Shown: piece after piece, positions 8,950-17,838 of the stretch
How the letters are laid out: each line of letters opens with the position of its first letter
How positions within the stretch are numbered: position 1 is the first letter of the stretch
Assembly (NCBI RefSeq): GCF_023498005.1
Contig: NZ_CP097289.1
Span: forward strand, 7,564,001 to 7,628,000
Reading direction: 5' to 3'
DNA length: 64,000 bases
DNA from: Streptomyces durmitorensis
GTDB taxonomy: Bacteria > Actinomycetota > Actinomycetes > Streptomycetales > Streptomycetaceae
Translations under genes and position numbers: made by a program
The notes under the pieces: model-generated
The model's database searches: none
The model's input: only the letters and a program-made list of their open reading frames with translations
Told to the model about the DNA's origin: nothing

Positions 8950-9912
8950 TTGCTCAAGTCTGCCCGCAAGAAGGAACAGGATCCCGAGGGGCGGATGCCG
9001 CTTGCGGAGCACCTGCGCGAGCTCCGCAACCGGCTCGCGAAGGCCGTGCTGGCCATCATCGTCGTCGCGATCGTCGCTGCCTTCTTCTACAAGGACATCA
9101 TCGAGTTCTTCACGAACCCGATTCTTAGCTCCGTAGGGTGCGAGTCGAGCTTCGCCGAGCTGGCGAACAAGGGCGGCGAGGAGACCTGCGCGCGCATCGT
9201 CCTGAACGGTCTGATCACGCCGTTCACGCTCGCCCTGAAGATCTCCCTGATGGCCGGCGTGGTGCTGGCCTCGCCGATCTGGCTGTACCAGCTGTGGGCC
9301 TTCATCGCGCCGGGCCTGCACAAGAGCGAGAAGAAGTACGCGTACGCGTTCGTGGGCGCCGGCTTCCCGCTGTTCATGGGCGGCGCGTTCTTCGCGTACA
9401 AGACGCTGCCGACCATGGCCCGCGTGCTGCTCGAGTTCTCGCCCGGCGGCGTCGACAACCAGCTGCCGCTCGACGAGCTGATCGACCTGGTCACGCGCAT
9501 GGTGGTCGTCTTCGGTCTCTCCTTCGAGCTGCCGTTGCTCCTGGTGATGCTCAACCTCACCGGAGTCATCACCGGCCAGCGCATGCTCGGCTGGTGGCGC
9601 GGCATGATCATGGGCATCACGGTCTTCGCGGCCGTGGCGACGCCCAGCACGGACCCGCTGACCATGATGGCCCTCGCCGGACCGATCTGGGTGCTCTACT
9701 TCGCGGCCACCGCCTTCTCGCTCCTGAACGACCGGCGCAAGGCCAGGATCAGGGCGGCCGGGCCCGATGACGACGAGGCCTCCGACCTCGATCTGACTCC
9801 CGAGGACGTCGGCGAGATCGAGCCGGTGTCCGCGCACAGGGCGCTGCCCGAGCAGGCGAGCGGCGACGGCGCGAACCGAGACCGGGTAAACGGTTTCGAC
9901 GACGTGACGTGA
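8950..9912 (+). CDS. tatC: Twin-arginine translocase subunit TatC
   Basis: TatC is the multi-spanning receptor for twin-arginine signal peptides. The 320-residue protein has the conserved N-terminus PLAEHLRELRNRL, six hydrophobic segments, and the conserved cytoplasmic/loop motifs LALKISLMAGVVLASPIW and FGLSFELPLLLVML. A long acidic C-terminal tail, variable in actinobacteria, follows. The start is TTG 8950, giving the typical MLKSARKKEQDPEGRMPL. Operon with tatA. Confidence 0.95.
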   Translation: MLKSARKKEQDPEGRMPLAEHLRELRNRLAKAVLAIIVVAIVAAFFYKDIIEFFTNPILSSVGCESSFAELANKGGEETCARIVLNGLITPFTLALKISLMAGVVLASPIWLYQLWAFIAPGLHKSEKKYAYAFVGAGFPLFMGGAFFAYKTLPTMARVLLEFSPGGVDNQLPLDELIDLVTRMVVVFGLSFELPLLLVMLNLTGVITGQRMLGWWRGMIMGITVFAAVATPSTDPLTMMALAGPIWVLYFAATAFSLLNDRRKARIRAAGPDDDEASDLDLTPEDVGEIEPVSAHRALPEQASGDGANRDRVNGFDDVT

Positions 9913-9929
9913 CCTTGTAAGTTTCGGCC

Positions 9930-10838
9930 GTGACCAGCGAGATCACCCTCTTCGTCAATCCCACCGCGGGCCGCGGCCGGGGCGCTCACGCAGCGCAGCC
10001 GGCCGCTTCGGCGTTGCGGGCCGCAGGCTTCTCCGTGCGCACGGTCATCGGCGAGGACGCCGCCGACGCGCTGCGCCGGGCACGTGAAGCCGTCGACACC
10101 GGTACGCGCGCGCTGATAGCCGTCGGCGGTGACGGCATGGCCAGCCTCGCGCTGCAGGCCGTGGCCCGGACGCAGACGCCCCTGGGGGTGATCGCCGTGG
10201 GTACCGGCAACGACTTCGCGCGCGCCCTCGGGCTTCCGGTGCGCGATCCGGCCGCCGCGGGGACGGTCGTCGCCGAGGCGCTCGAAGCGGGGCGCACGCG
10301 CGACGTCGACCTGGGGCGGGTGGGCAAGACGTGGTTCGGCACGGTGCTCGCCTCCGGCTTCGACTCGCGGGTCAACGACCGGGGCAACCGGATGCGCTGG
10401 CCCACCGGGCGCTTCAAGTACGACCTCGCGATGGCCGCCGAGCTGGCCGCCTTCCGGCCCATCCCGTACCGGATCACGCTGGACGACGGCCGGGTCCACG
10501 AGGTCGACGCGACGCTCGTCGCCGTCGGGAACGGATCGTCGTACGGCGGTGGCATGAAGATCTGCGCGCGGGCCGACATGAGCGACGGACTCTTCGACGT
10601 GACGGTCGTCGGCGACTGCAGCCGTACGACGCTCCTGAAGGTCTTCCCGCGGGTCTACAAGGGCACGCACCTGGACCACCCCAAGGTCACCGTGTTCCGG
10701 GCCGCGAAGGTGGAGCTCGCTGCCCCGGGCGTCACCGGGTACGCGGACGGGGAGCAGCTCGGCGGGCTTCCCCTGACGGCGGAGTGCGTGCCGGGGGCCG
10801 TGCGGGTCCTGGTGCCCGAAGGTCCGCAGGTGCCGTAA
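9930..10838 (+). CDS. Diacylglycerol/sphingosine kinase family lipid kinase
   Basis: A 302-residue cytosolic enzyme of the DAGK catalytic family, which phosphorylates diacylglycerol or a related lipid. The N-terminal FVNPTAGRGRG, the nucleotide-binding VGGDGMASLALQ near residue 66, and GVIAVGTGNDFARALG match the family. The C-terminal half has the beta-sandwich with GYADGEQLGGLPL. The GTG start is 17 bp after the tatC stop, so it is probably co-transcribed with tatAC. Substrate preference cannot be read. Confidence 0.88.
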   Translation: MTSEITLFVNPTAGRGRGAHAAQPAASALRAAGFSVRTVIGEDAADALRRAREAVDTGTRALIAVGGDGMASLALQAVARTQTPLGVIAVGTGNDFARALGLPVRDPAAAGTVVAEALEAGRTRDVDLGRVGKTWFGTVLASGFDSRVNDRGNRMRWPTGRFKYDLAMAAELAAFRPIPYRITLDDGRVHEVDATLVAVGNGSSYGGGMKICARADMSDGLFDVTVVGDCSRTTLLKVFPRVYKGTHLDHPKVTVFRAAKVELAAPGVTGYADGEQLGGLPLTAECVPGAVRVLVPEGPQVP

Positions 10839-10890
10839 GGCAGATAATGATCGTCCGTTGTCAGTGGTGGCCGGTAGTCTCGAAAGCACG

Positions 10891-13701
10891 ATGACAGAGG
10901 ACCTCTCACCGGCCGAGCGGTATGCGGCGGCGCGCGAGCGCGCTGTCGAGCAGGCCACCGCACTCGCTGCCTTCCGCGAGATGTACGAATTCGGCCTCGA
11001 CCCCTTCCAGATCGAGGCCTGTCAGGCGCTCGAGGCGGGCAAGGGCGTGCTCGTGGCCGCCCCCACGGGATCGGGCAAGACGATCGTCGGCGAGTTCGCC
11101 GTGCACCTGGCCCTGGAGCAGGGCAAGAAATGCTTCTACACGACGCCGATCAAGGCGCTCTCCAACCAGAAGTACGCCGACCTCTCCAAGAGATACGGCG
11201 CGGACAAGGTCGGTCTGCTGACCGGCGACAACAGCGTCAACTCCGATGCCCCGGTGGTCGTGATGACCACCGAGGTGCTGCGGAACATGCTGTATTCGGG
11301 ATCGCAGTCGCTCCTGAACCTCGGCTATGTGGTGATGGACGAGGTGCACTACCTCTCCGACCGGTTCCGTGGCGCCGTCTGGGAAGAGGTGATCATCCAC
11401 CTCCAGGAGTCGGTGACGCTGGTCTCCTTGTCGGCGACCGTCTCGAACGCCGAGGAGTTCGGCGACTGGCTGGACACCGTGCGCGGCGACACCCAGGTGA
11501 TCGTCTCGGAGCACCGGCCCGTGCCGCTGTTCCAGCATGTCCTCGCCGGGCGCCGGATGTACGACCTCTTCGAGGAGGGCGAGGGCCAGCGAAAGGCCGT
11601 CAACCCCGACCTCACGCGCATGGCGCGCATGGAGGCCAGCCGTTCGTACAACCCGCGTGATCGCCGCAAGGGCAAGATGGTCCGCGAGGCCGACCGGGAG
11701 CGCGAGCGCAGGCAGCGGTCGCGGATCTGGACTCCGGGGCGGCCCGAGGTCATCGACCGGCTCGACTCCGAAGGCCTCCTTCCCGCGATCACGTTCATCT
11801 TCAGCCGCGCGGCCTGCGAGGCCGCGGTGCAGCAGTGCCTGCACGCGGGCCTGAGGCTGAACGACGAGGACGCGCGGGCCCAGGTCCGCGAGATCGTCGA
11901 GGAGCGCACGGCCGCCATCCCGGACGAGGACCTGCACGTCCTTGGCTATTACGAATGGCTGGAAGGCCTGGAGCGCGGCATCGCCGCGCACCACGCGGGC
12001 ATGCTGCCGACCTTCAAGGAGGTCGTCGAGGAGCTCTTCGTGCGCGGGCTCGTGCGCGCCGTCTTCGCCACCGAGACCCTCGCGCTCGGCATCAACATGC
12101 CCGCGCGCAGCGTGGTGTTGGAGAAGCTCGTCAAGTGGAACGGCGAGCAGCACGCGGACATCACCCCCGGCGAGTACACCCAGCTGACCGGCCGTGCCGG
12201 GCGCCGCGGCATCGACATCGAGGGCCATGCGGTGGTCCTGTGGCAGCGGGCCATGAGCCCGGAGCACCTCGCGGGACTGGCCGGCACGCGTACGTACCCG
12301 CTGCGGTCCAGCTTCAAGCCGTCGTACAACATGGCGGTGAACCTGGTCGAGCAGTTCGGGCGGCACCGCTCGCGTGAGCTCCTTGAGACGTCCTTCGCGC
12401 AGTTCCAGGCCGACAAGTCGGTCGTCGGGATCTCGCGCCAGGTGCAGAAGAACGAAGAGGGCCTCGAGGGCTACAAGGCCTCGATGACCTGCCACCTGGG
12501 CGACTTCGACGAATACGCACGCCTGCGCCGCGAGCTGAAGGACCGGGAGACCGAGCTCGCCAAGCAGGGCGCCAACCAGCGCAGGGTGGCCGCGGCCGCC
12601 GCCCTGGAGAAGCTCAAGCCCGGCGACGTCATCCACGTGCCGACCGGGAAGTACGCGGGGCTCGCGCTTGTCCTGGACCCGGGGATTCCCGCGGGCCGGG
12701 TCAACGGCCACCGCGGCTTCGAGCACCAGGACGGGCCAAGGCCCCTGGTGCTCACCGCCGAGCGGCAGGTCAAGCGGCTCGCCTCGATGGACTTCCCGGT
12801 GCCGGTCGAGGCCCTTGAGCGGATGCGCATCCCGAAGTCGTTCAACGCGCGCTCGCCGCAGTCGCGCAGGGACCTGGCGTCCGCGCTGCGCACGAAGGCC
12901 GGGCACATCGTTCCCGAGCGGCACCGCAAGGGGCGCGCTGCCGCGGCCGACGACCAGGAGATCGCCCGGCTCCGTACGGAACTGCGGGCGCACCCCTGCC
13001 ACGGGTGCGACGAGCGCGAGGACCACGCGCGGTGGGCCGAGCGCTATTACCGCCTGCGCCGGGACACCGTCCAGCTGGAGCGGCGGATCGAGGGGCGCAC
13101 GAACACCATCGCGCGGACCTTCGACCGGATCGTCGCGCTGCTCACCGAGATGGACTACCTCCGGGGTGACGAGGTCACCGAGCACGGCAAGCGGCTCGCC
13201 CGGCTCTATGGGGAGCTGGACCTCCTGGCGAGCGAATGCCTGCGGGAAGGCGTGTGGGAGGGGCTCAGTCCGGCCGAACTGGCCGCGTGCGTCTCGGCGT
13301 TGGTGTTCGAGGCCCGGATGGCGGACGACGCGCTCGCCCCCAAGCTGCCCTCCGGGAAGGTGAAGGCCTCGCTCGGCGAGATGGTGCGGATCTGGGGGCG
13401 GCTCGATGCCCTGGAGGAAGAGTTCAAGATCAACCAGGCCGAAGGGGTCGGGCAGCGGGAGCCGGATCTCGGATTCGCCTGGGCGGCGTACATGTGGGCG
13501 TCGGACAAGGGCCTCGACGAGGTGCTTCGGGAGATCGACATGCCCGCGGGGGACTTCGTGCGGTGGTGCAAGCAGGTGATCGATGTCCTCGGGCAGATCT
13601 CCGCTGCTGCTCCCCGTGAGGGATCCACCGTGGGGAAGAACGCCCGCAAGGCCGTGGATCAGCTGCTGCGGGGTGTGGTGGCGTACAGCTCGGTCGGGTG
13701 A
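10891..13701 (+). CDS. Ski2/Mtr4-like DEAD-box RNA helicase
   Basis: A 936-residue superfamily-2 helicase of the actinobacterial HelY/Ski2-like type. Walker A is APTGSGKT (near residue 56), motif Ia TTPIKALSNQKYADL, motif II DEVH in VVMDEVHYLSD, motif III SLSATVSNAEEFGDW, motif VI QLTGRAGRRGIDIEG. The C-terminal DSHCT-type region follows from about residue 760. I use ATG 10891 rather than an in-frame TTG at 10858, because homologues start MTEDLSPAERYAAARERA. Likely role: RNA unwinding in turnover or ribosome-related processes. A 19-bp bidirectional hairpin follows. Confidence 0.92.
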   Translation: MTEDLSPAERYAAARERAVEQATALAAFREMYEFGLDPFQIEACQALEAGKGVLVAAPTGSGKTIVGEFAVHLALEQGKKCFYTTPIKALSNQKYADLSKRYGADKVGLLTGDNSVNSDAPVVVMTTEVLRNMLYSGSQSLLNLGYVVMDEVHYLSDRFRGAVWEEVIIHLQESVTLVSLSATVSNAEEFGDWLDTVRGDTQVIVSEHRPVPLFQHVLAGRRMYDLFEEGEGQRKAVNPDLTRMARMEASRSYNPRDRRKGKMVREADRERERRQRSRIWTPGRPEVIDRLDSEGLLPAITFIFSRAACEAAVQQCLHAGLRLNDEDARAQVREIVEERTAAIPDEDLHVLGYYEWLEGLERGIAAHHAGMLPTFKEVVEELFVRGLVRAVFATETLALGINMPARSVVLEKLVKWNGEQHADITPGEYTQLTGRAGRRGIDIEGHAVVLWQRAMSPEHLAGLAGTRTYPLRSSFKPSYNMAVNLVEQFGRHRSRELLETSFAQFQADKSVVGISRQVQKNEEGLEGYKASMTCHLGDFDEYARLRRELKDRETELAKQGANQRRVAAAAALEKLKPGDVIHVPTGKYAGLALVLDPGIPAGRVNGHRGFEHQDGPRPLVLTAERQVKRLASMDFPVPVEALERMRIPKSFNARSPQSRRDLASALRTKAGHIVPERHRKGRAAAADDQEIARLRTELRAHPCHGCDEREDHARWAERYYRLRRDTVQLERRIEGRTNTIARTFDRIVALLTEMDYLRGDEVTEHGKRLARLYGELDLLASECLREGVWEGLSPAELAACVSALVFEARMADDALAPKLPSGKVKASLGEMVRIWGRLDALEEEFKINQAEGVGQREPDLGFAWAAYMWASDKGLDEVLREIDMPAGDFVRWCKQVIDVLGQISAAAPREGSTVGKNARKAVDQLLRGVVAYSSVG

Positions 13702-13705
13702 CGGT

Positions 13706-13752
13706 GAGCCGGGGCGGCCCGGGGAGTCTGATGCCCCGGGCCGCCCCGGCTC
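13706..13752. terminator. Bidirectional terminator, helicase and monooxygenase genes
   Basis: Perfect 19-bp GC-rich stem, arms 13706-13724 and 13734-13752 with a nine-base loop, between converging stop codons (13701 and 13760). Confidence 0.93.
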
Positions 13753-13759
13753 CCGGTAC

Positions 13760-14872
13760 TCAGGCCGCGTCGGACGGGCCGAGGATCGCCGCGTCCCGCT
13801 TCGCCACCTCTTCCCGCACGATCGGGATCACGTGCCGCCCGAAGTCGATCGCGTCGTCCAGGAGGTCGTAGCCCCGGGCGGAGAGGATCTCCACGCCCAG
13901 GTCGTAGTAGTCGAGGAGGGCCTGGGCGACCGTCTCCGGAGTGCCCACAAGGGCCGTCGAGTTGCCGGCGCCGCCGGTTTCCGCGGCCGTCGGGGTCCAG
14001 AGCGCGCGGTCGTGGTGCTCGCCCGAGGCCGCCGCCGCGAGCAGGCGCCGGGACCCCGAGTTCTCGGGGTTCTTCAGCGGGTGGCGGCGGGACAGCGGGG
14101 CGCCCGCCTTACGGGCCTTGATACGGGCCAGGGTCGCGTGCGCCTTCTCCCAGGCCAGTTCCTCGGTGGGCGCGATGATCGGGCGGAAGGCCACCTGGAT
14201 CCTGGGGACGTCCGTGCGTCCTGCGGCCTTCGCGGCTGTCCGCACCGACTCGATCTGCTCGGCGGTCTGCGCCAGCGGTTCGCCCCACAGGCAGTAGATG
14301 TCCGCCTCGGCGCCCCCGGCGGCGTACGCGGCAGGTGACGAACCCCCGAACGAGACGCGCGGATGCGGCTGTTGGACCGGGAAGGTGTCGCTGACGAAGT
14401 CGTTGAAGCGGTAGTGCGCGCCCTCGTGGTCGAAGGGCTCGTGCGAGGTCCACGCCTTCTTGATGATCTGGATGGCCTCGCGTGTGCGCGCGTACCGCTC
14501 GCCCTTGGTGTGGAAGTCGCCCTCGCGCTGCTGCTCGTGGTCGTTGCCGCCCGTGATGAAGTGCACCGCGAGGCGGCCGTCGCTGATGTGGTCCAGGGTC
14601 GCGAACGTCTTGGCGGCGAAGGTGGGGTACGAGACGTTCGGACGGTGCGCGACCAGGATCTGGAGCTTGTCGGTGCGGGCCGCTATGTAGGCGGCGGCGG
14701 GGGAGGGGTCGGGGGATCCCGATCCGTAGGCGAAAAGGACACGGTCCCAGCCGTGGTCCTCATGGGCCCGGGCGAGCCGGAGCGTGTAGTCCTTGTTGAA
14801 GGACGCGCCCGAGCGCGCGGTGACTTCGGAGCCTTCATTGGTCGCTGCGATGCCGAGAAACTCGACGGGCAT
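13760..14872 (-). CDS. LLM-class flavin-dependent monooxygenase (SsuD-like alkanesulfonate monooxygenase)
   Basis: A bacterial-luciferase-fold FMNH2-dependent monooxygenase of 370 residues, closest in pattern to SsuD/alkanesulfonate monooxygenases that release sulfite from sulfonates under sulfur limitation. Recognisable segments: FLGIAATNEGSE, LQILVAHRPNVSYPTFAAKT, ISDGRLAVHFITGGND, and the C-terminal LVGTPETVAQALLDYYDLGV. Upstream on the same strand is a cysteine-ending leader peptide, which supports a sulfur-metabolism role. No ssuABC transporter is adjacent, and the reductase partner is not in the window. Desulfonation of a specific substrate is inference. Confidence 0.85.
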   Translation of the reverse strand: MPVEFLGIAATNEGSEVTARSGASFNKDYTLRLARAHEDHGWDRVLFAYGSGSPDPSPAAAYIAARTDKLQILVAHRPNVSYPTFAAKTFATLDHISDGRLAVHFITGGNDHEQQREGDFHTKGERYARTREAIQIIKKAWTSHEPFDHEGAHYRFNDFVSDTFPVQQPHPRVSFGGSSPAAYAAGGAEADIYCLWGEPLAQTAEQIESVRTAAKAAGRTDVPRIQVAFRPIIAPTEELAWEKAHATLARIKARKAGAPLSRRHPLKNPENSGSRRLLAAAASGEHHDRALWTPTAAETGGAGNSTALVGTPETVAQALLDYYDLGVEILSARGYDLLDDAIDFGRHVIPIVREEVAKRDAAILGPSDAA

Positions 14873-15407
14873 GGCGGGGTCTCATCTCAACTGGTGTCGG
14901 TGTGCGCTGACGTGGAAGCAGTCAGAAGCAACACGACGCGGACCACACACGACCGAAGTCGATGTGATCGCGCGTGACCAGACGCGGCTGAGGGCGCATG
15001 CGCCCAGTGGAACAGCCCTCCATGTGGAGCGTCAACCACGGCTGTGCCGTGCCCATTCCCGGGCGTGCGGGGAGCCGAACGGGGGTCGTCCGGAGCTGTG
15101 TTCCCGCCTGTTCGACGCCATCACTCCGCGTGTTCGATTGATCGCCACACGTGCAAATGGAGCCGAGTGTATGCCTGTCGGCAAGGCGGTTTCAGGGGGT
15201 TGCTGAATATGACTCGGCGATGATTCCGGCGGACTAAGCTCGCCCGGAGCGCGGCGAGTTGAAACGAGTTGCGATAGATTCGCGCGTTTGTTCCCAGTTC
15301 TTTCGATAGTTCGCATACGTCTACCGCTCTCAACTCCCCGTAAACTCCCCCCATTTCACGGCATCAACCCCCATTCCTCCCCCAAGACAACTGTTCAGAG
15401 GGCATAC
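14873..15407. promoter_or_regulatory. 535-bp divergent promoter region with leader peptide
   Basis: Between the monooxygenase (minus) and rarA (plus). The left part holds the leader peptide gene at 14922-14999. From 15000 to 15407 I see no further gene. The stretch from about 15180 to 15400 is less GC-rich and is the likely rar promoter area, but I could not identify a convincing -35/-10 pair. Confidence 0.6.
14922..14999 (-). CDS. Cysteine-type leader peptide (25 residues)
   Basis: A small reading frame, too short for routine gene finding: ATG at 14999-14997, TGA at 14924-14922, encoding a 25-residue peptide ending DHIDFGRVWSASCCF. The pattern HID-x-x-RV-x-S-x-x-C is that of the actinobacterial leader peptides found before sulfur-assimilation genes. 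In mycobacteria, poly-Cys leaders of this kind act as cysteine-responsive attenuators. Here it ends with two cysteines and lies 49 bp before the monooxygenase start. No clear Shine-Dalgarno is properly spaced (GGAGGG is 16 nt away), so it may be leaderless. Confidence 0.8.
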   Translation of the reverse strand: MRPQPRLVTRDHIDFGRVWSASCCF

Positions 15408-17048
15408 ATGGTGAGTGTTCAATCGCCTCCCGGTGGCCGAGAAGTCCCTTACGCACGTGTGCTGTTGCTGCCCGCCATGCTGATGGCCGCGGCGACCGGA
15501 GCCGCCGTCGCCGCGGTGACGGAACCCGCCCGCATCGCGGTGGGCTGGTGCGGCGCGATCGCGACCCTCGTGGTCGTCGCGGTCGGCGCCGAAGCGGTGC
15601 GACGCGGCCGGTCCATCCGGGAGTTGCACACCCAGTACGCGCAGCGGATCGCTTTCCTCGAGCGGCGCATCGCGTCCCATGACGACGAGACGGTCCGCCT
15701 GGGCAGGGAGATCATCCCCGAGGCCGTCTTCAGGCTCCGGCAGGGCGAAGCGCCGTCGGAAGTGATCCGCCACCTCGTCGACGGCGACGAGTCCTTCGCC
15801 GAACTCCCGGAGTCGCAGCGGCAGATGCTCCGGAACGTCCTGGACACCCTGGACACCGGAGAGGCGATGCGCGAGTCCTCGCAGCGCGCCTTCGTCAACA
15901 TCGCCCGGCGCGTCCAGTCCATCGTCCACCAGCAGGCCGCGGAACTGCGCGAAATGGAGGAGTTCCACGGCCGCAACCCCGAGGTCTTCGACGACCTGCT
16001 CCGCATCGACCACGGCACGGCCCTGATCGGCCGCCTCGCCGACTCGATCACCGTGCTCGGCGGCGCCCGTCCGGGACGCCAATGGCCCAAGCCCGTACCG
16101 CTGTTCAGCGTGTTGCGCGGCGCCATGTCCCGGATCCTGGAGTACCAGCGCGTCGACCTGCACTCGATCGCCAAGGTCGCCATCCGCGGCACGTCCGTGG
16201 AACCGCTCATCCACGCCTGCGCCGAGCTGCTCGACAACGCCACGCGCTACTCGCCGCCGCAGACCCGCGTGCACGTCACCGCCGTCGAGGTGCAGACCGG
16301 CATCGCCGTCGAGATCGAGGACGGCGGCGTCAGCCTCAGCGAGGAGGCGCGGGCACGGGCCGAGCGCATGCTCGCCCAGGCCCAGGCGGGCATCGACCTG
16401 AACGACCTCGGTGAGAGCCCCCGCCTCGGCATGGCTGTCGTGGGCCGGCTCTCGCAGATGTACAACCTGCAGGTCTCGCTGCGGCAGTCCGCGTACGGCG
16501 GCGTCCGCGCGGTCCTCATCGTCCCGCGCGAGATGATCACCACAGGGCCCGCGCCAGGACTCGCGCACGGCATCGGCGCGTCCGCCGTGCCCCGGGTGAA
16601 CGCGGAGGGCGTGCCCATCGAGGAGGCCCAGGGCATCCGGCGCAAGAAGCCCCGCGTGATGACGGCCGGGCCGCCGATCTCCAAGTCGCTCGCGGCCATG
16701 GAGGACGACATCCCCGAGGTCACCGAGTGGACGTCGAACGGCCTGCCGCAGCGCCGCAGCCGGGTCCGCACCCCGCTCGCCGAGCGGCTCGCCCAGGAGG
16801 CCGCGGACGAGAAGTACGCCGCGCAGCGGGCCCAGTACGCCCCGCAGGGCGCACCGGTGGCACCCGAACCGGTGAAGAAGGAGGAGAAGGAGCCCGGCCT
16901 CTGGATCGAGGCGTTCATGAAGGGCGTCAACGGCGACGAATCCGCAGCCGACGACCCGTTGTTCCCCAAGGGCCACAGCGAGAACGACCACGGCACCCCA
17001 GACAGTGCTGGCAGTGCCGACAACGCCGACGAGGGGGGCTGGAAGTGA
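15408..17048 (+). CDS. rarA: Conservon sensor-kinase-like protein RarA (CvnA)
   Basis: First protein of a conservon, a G-protein-like signalling operon special to Streptomyces and relatives. 546 residues from ATG 15408. Two hydrophobic segments near the N-terminus (LLLPAMLMAAATGAAVAAV and WCGAIATLVVVAVGAEAV), a coiled-coil/dimerisation region, then a histidine-kinase-type ATPase domain with N-box HACAELLDNATRYSPP and G-box-like LGMAVVGRLSQMYNLQV. There is no classic phospho-acceptor histidine block. The C-terminal third is Pro/Glu-rich and disordered. It overlaps rarB by 4 bp. The rar name rests on gene order (tatC, helicase, conservon with P450) matching S. coelicolor cvn9. Confidence 0.88.
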   Translation: MVSVQSPPGGREVPYARVLLLPAMLMAAATGAAVAAVTEPARIAVGWCGAIATLVVVAVGAEAVRRGRSIRELHTQYAQRIAFLERRIASHDDETVRLGREIIPEAVFRLRQGEAPSEVIRHLVDGDESFAELPESQRQMLRNVLDTLDTGEAMRESSQRAFVNIARRVQSIVHQQAAELREMEEFHGRNPEVFDDLLRIDHGTALIGRLADSITVLGGARPGRQWPKPVPLFSVLRGAMSRILEYQRVDLHSIAKVAIRGTSVEPLIHACAELLDNATRYSPPQTRVHVTAVEVQTGIAVEIEDGGVSLSEEARARAERMLAQAQAGIDLNDLGESPRLGMAVVGRLSQMYNLQVSLRQSAYGGVRAVLIVPREMITTGPAPGLAHGIGASAVPRVNAEGVPIEEAQGIRRKKPRVMTAGPPISKSLAAMEDDIPEVTEWTSNGLPQRRSRVRTPLAERLAQEAADEKYAAQRAQYAPQGAPVAPEPVKKEEKEPGLWIEAFMKGVNGDESAADDPLFPKGHSENDHGTPDSAGSADNADEGGWK

Positions 17049-17452
17049 TCCAGCAACGGGCCAATTTCGACTGGATGCTCAAGGAGCTCGCCGACGGGGT
17101 GCCGCAGACGCGGCAGATCGTGGTGCTCTCCGCGGACGGCCTGCGCATCGCGCGCTACGGCGGCGACCCCGACGCCGCCGACCGGATCGCCGCCGCCTGC
17201 GCGGGACTTCAGTCCCTGGCCGCCGCGGTGGCCACCGAGATCCCGCACAGCGACGGCGGGATGCGCATGGTGATCATCGAGGTGGACGGCGGCTACTTCT
17301 ATCTGATGGCCGCGGGCGCCGGCGCCTACCTCGCCGTGCTCGCCGACGAGACCGTCGACGCGGGCCTCATCGGCAACCGCATGCGGGACCTGGTCGTCAG
17401 GATCGGCGCCCATCTGACGAGCCCGCCCCGGCGAGATGGGCAGGCCGTATGA
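17045..17452 (+). CDS. rarB: Roadblock/LC7-domain protein RarB (CvnB)
   Basis: A 135-residue Roadblock/LC7 protein, the type that binds and modulates small Ras-like GTPases (a GAP-like role has been proposed for conservons). Typical features: FDWMLKELADGVPQTRQIVV, SADGLRIARYGG, and a central hydrophobic strand YFYLMAAGAGAYLAVLAD. The GTG start at 17045 overlaps the rarA stop (GTGA), giving translational coupling; it overlaps rarC by ATGA. Confidence 0.9.
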   Translation: MIQQRANFDWMLKELADGVPQTRQIVVLSADGLRIARYGGDPDAADRIAAACAGLQSLAAAVATEIPHSDGGMRMVIIEVDGGYFYLMAAGAGAYLAVLADETVDAGLIGNRMRDLVVRIGAHLTSPPRRDGQAV

Positions 17453-17838
17453 ATCCTCCGCAAGGCGAGAACCCCTCCCACCGGGACGACCCTCCCCAAC
17501 GGCAGCGGCGCAGCCCGGAGAATCCCGAGCGGCTCTACATCCTGACCGGCGAGGACACGGAGAGGGCGCCACTCGACCTCGTCACGCTGATCGTCGCGCA
17601 CGGCGAGGCGGAGCCCATGGCCCAGCCGGAGCACTCCGTCGTCCTGCGGCTGTGCAAGACGCCGCTGTCCGTCGCCGAGCTCTCCGCGTATCTCGCGCTG
17701 CCGTTCAGCGTGGTGACTGTCCTGCTGACGAAGATGCTCGGGGCCGACCTGGTACAGGCGCGGGCGCCGATCGTCCGCTCCACGCTCCCCGATCGTTCCC
17801 TTCTCGAAGCGGTGATGCATGGACTTCAAAAGCTCTGA
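17449..17838 (+). CDS. rarC: DUF742 protein RarC (CvnC)
   Basis: A 129-residue DUF742 protein, the third conservon component. The visible fold is a winged-helix-like core: LYILTGEDTERAPLDLVTLI, then LCKTPLSVAELSAYLALP and LPFSVVTVLLTKMLGADLV, ending LLEAVMHGLQKL. The first 25 residues are polar and disordered. ATG 17449 overlaps the rarB stop, and the end overlaps rarD by 20 bp. Function in the complex is unknown; a DNA- or protein-binding role is inferred from the fold only. Confidence 0.88.
   Translation: MNPPQGENPSHRDDPPQRQRRSPENPERLYILTGEDTERAPLDLVTLIVAHGEAEPMAQPEHSVVLRLCKTPLSVAELSAYLALPFSVVTVLLTKMLGADLVQARAPIVRSTLPDRSLLEAVMHGLQKL

Noticed and set aside
9696..10958. Minus-strand reading frame opposite the lipid kinase gene
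   Set aside because: It is the shadow of the plus-strand tatC end and kinase gene, both with clear motifs.
14999..15407. Further small genes upstream of rarA
   Set aside because: Open frames in this stretch have neither ribosome sites nor coding bias.
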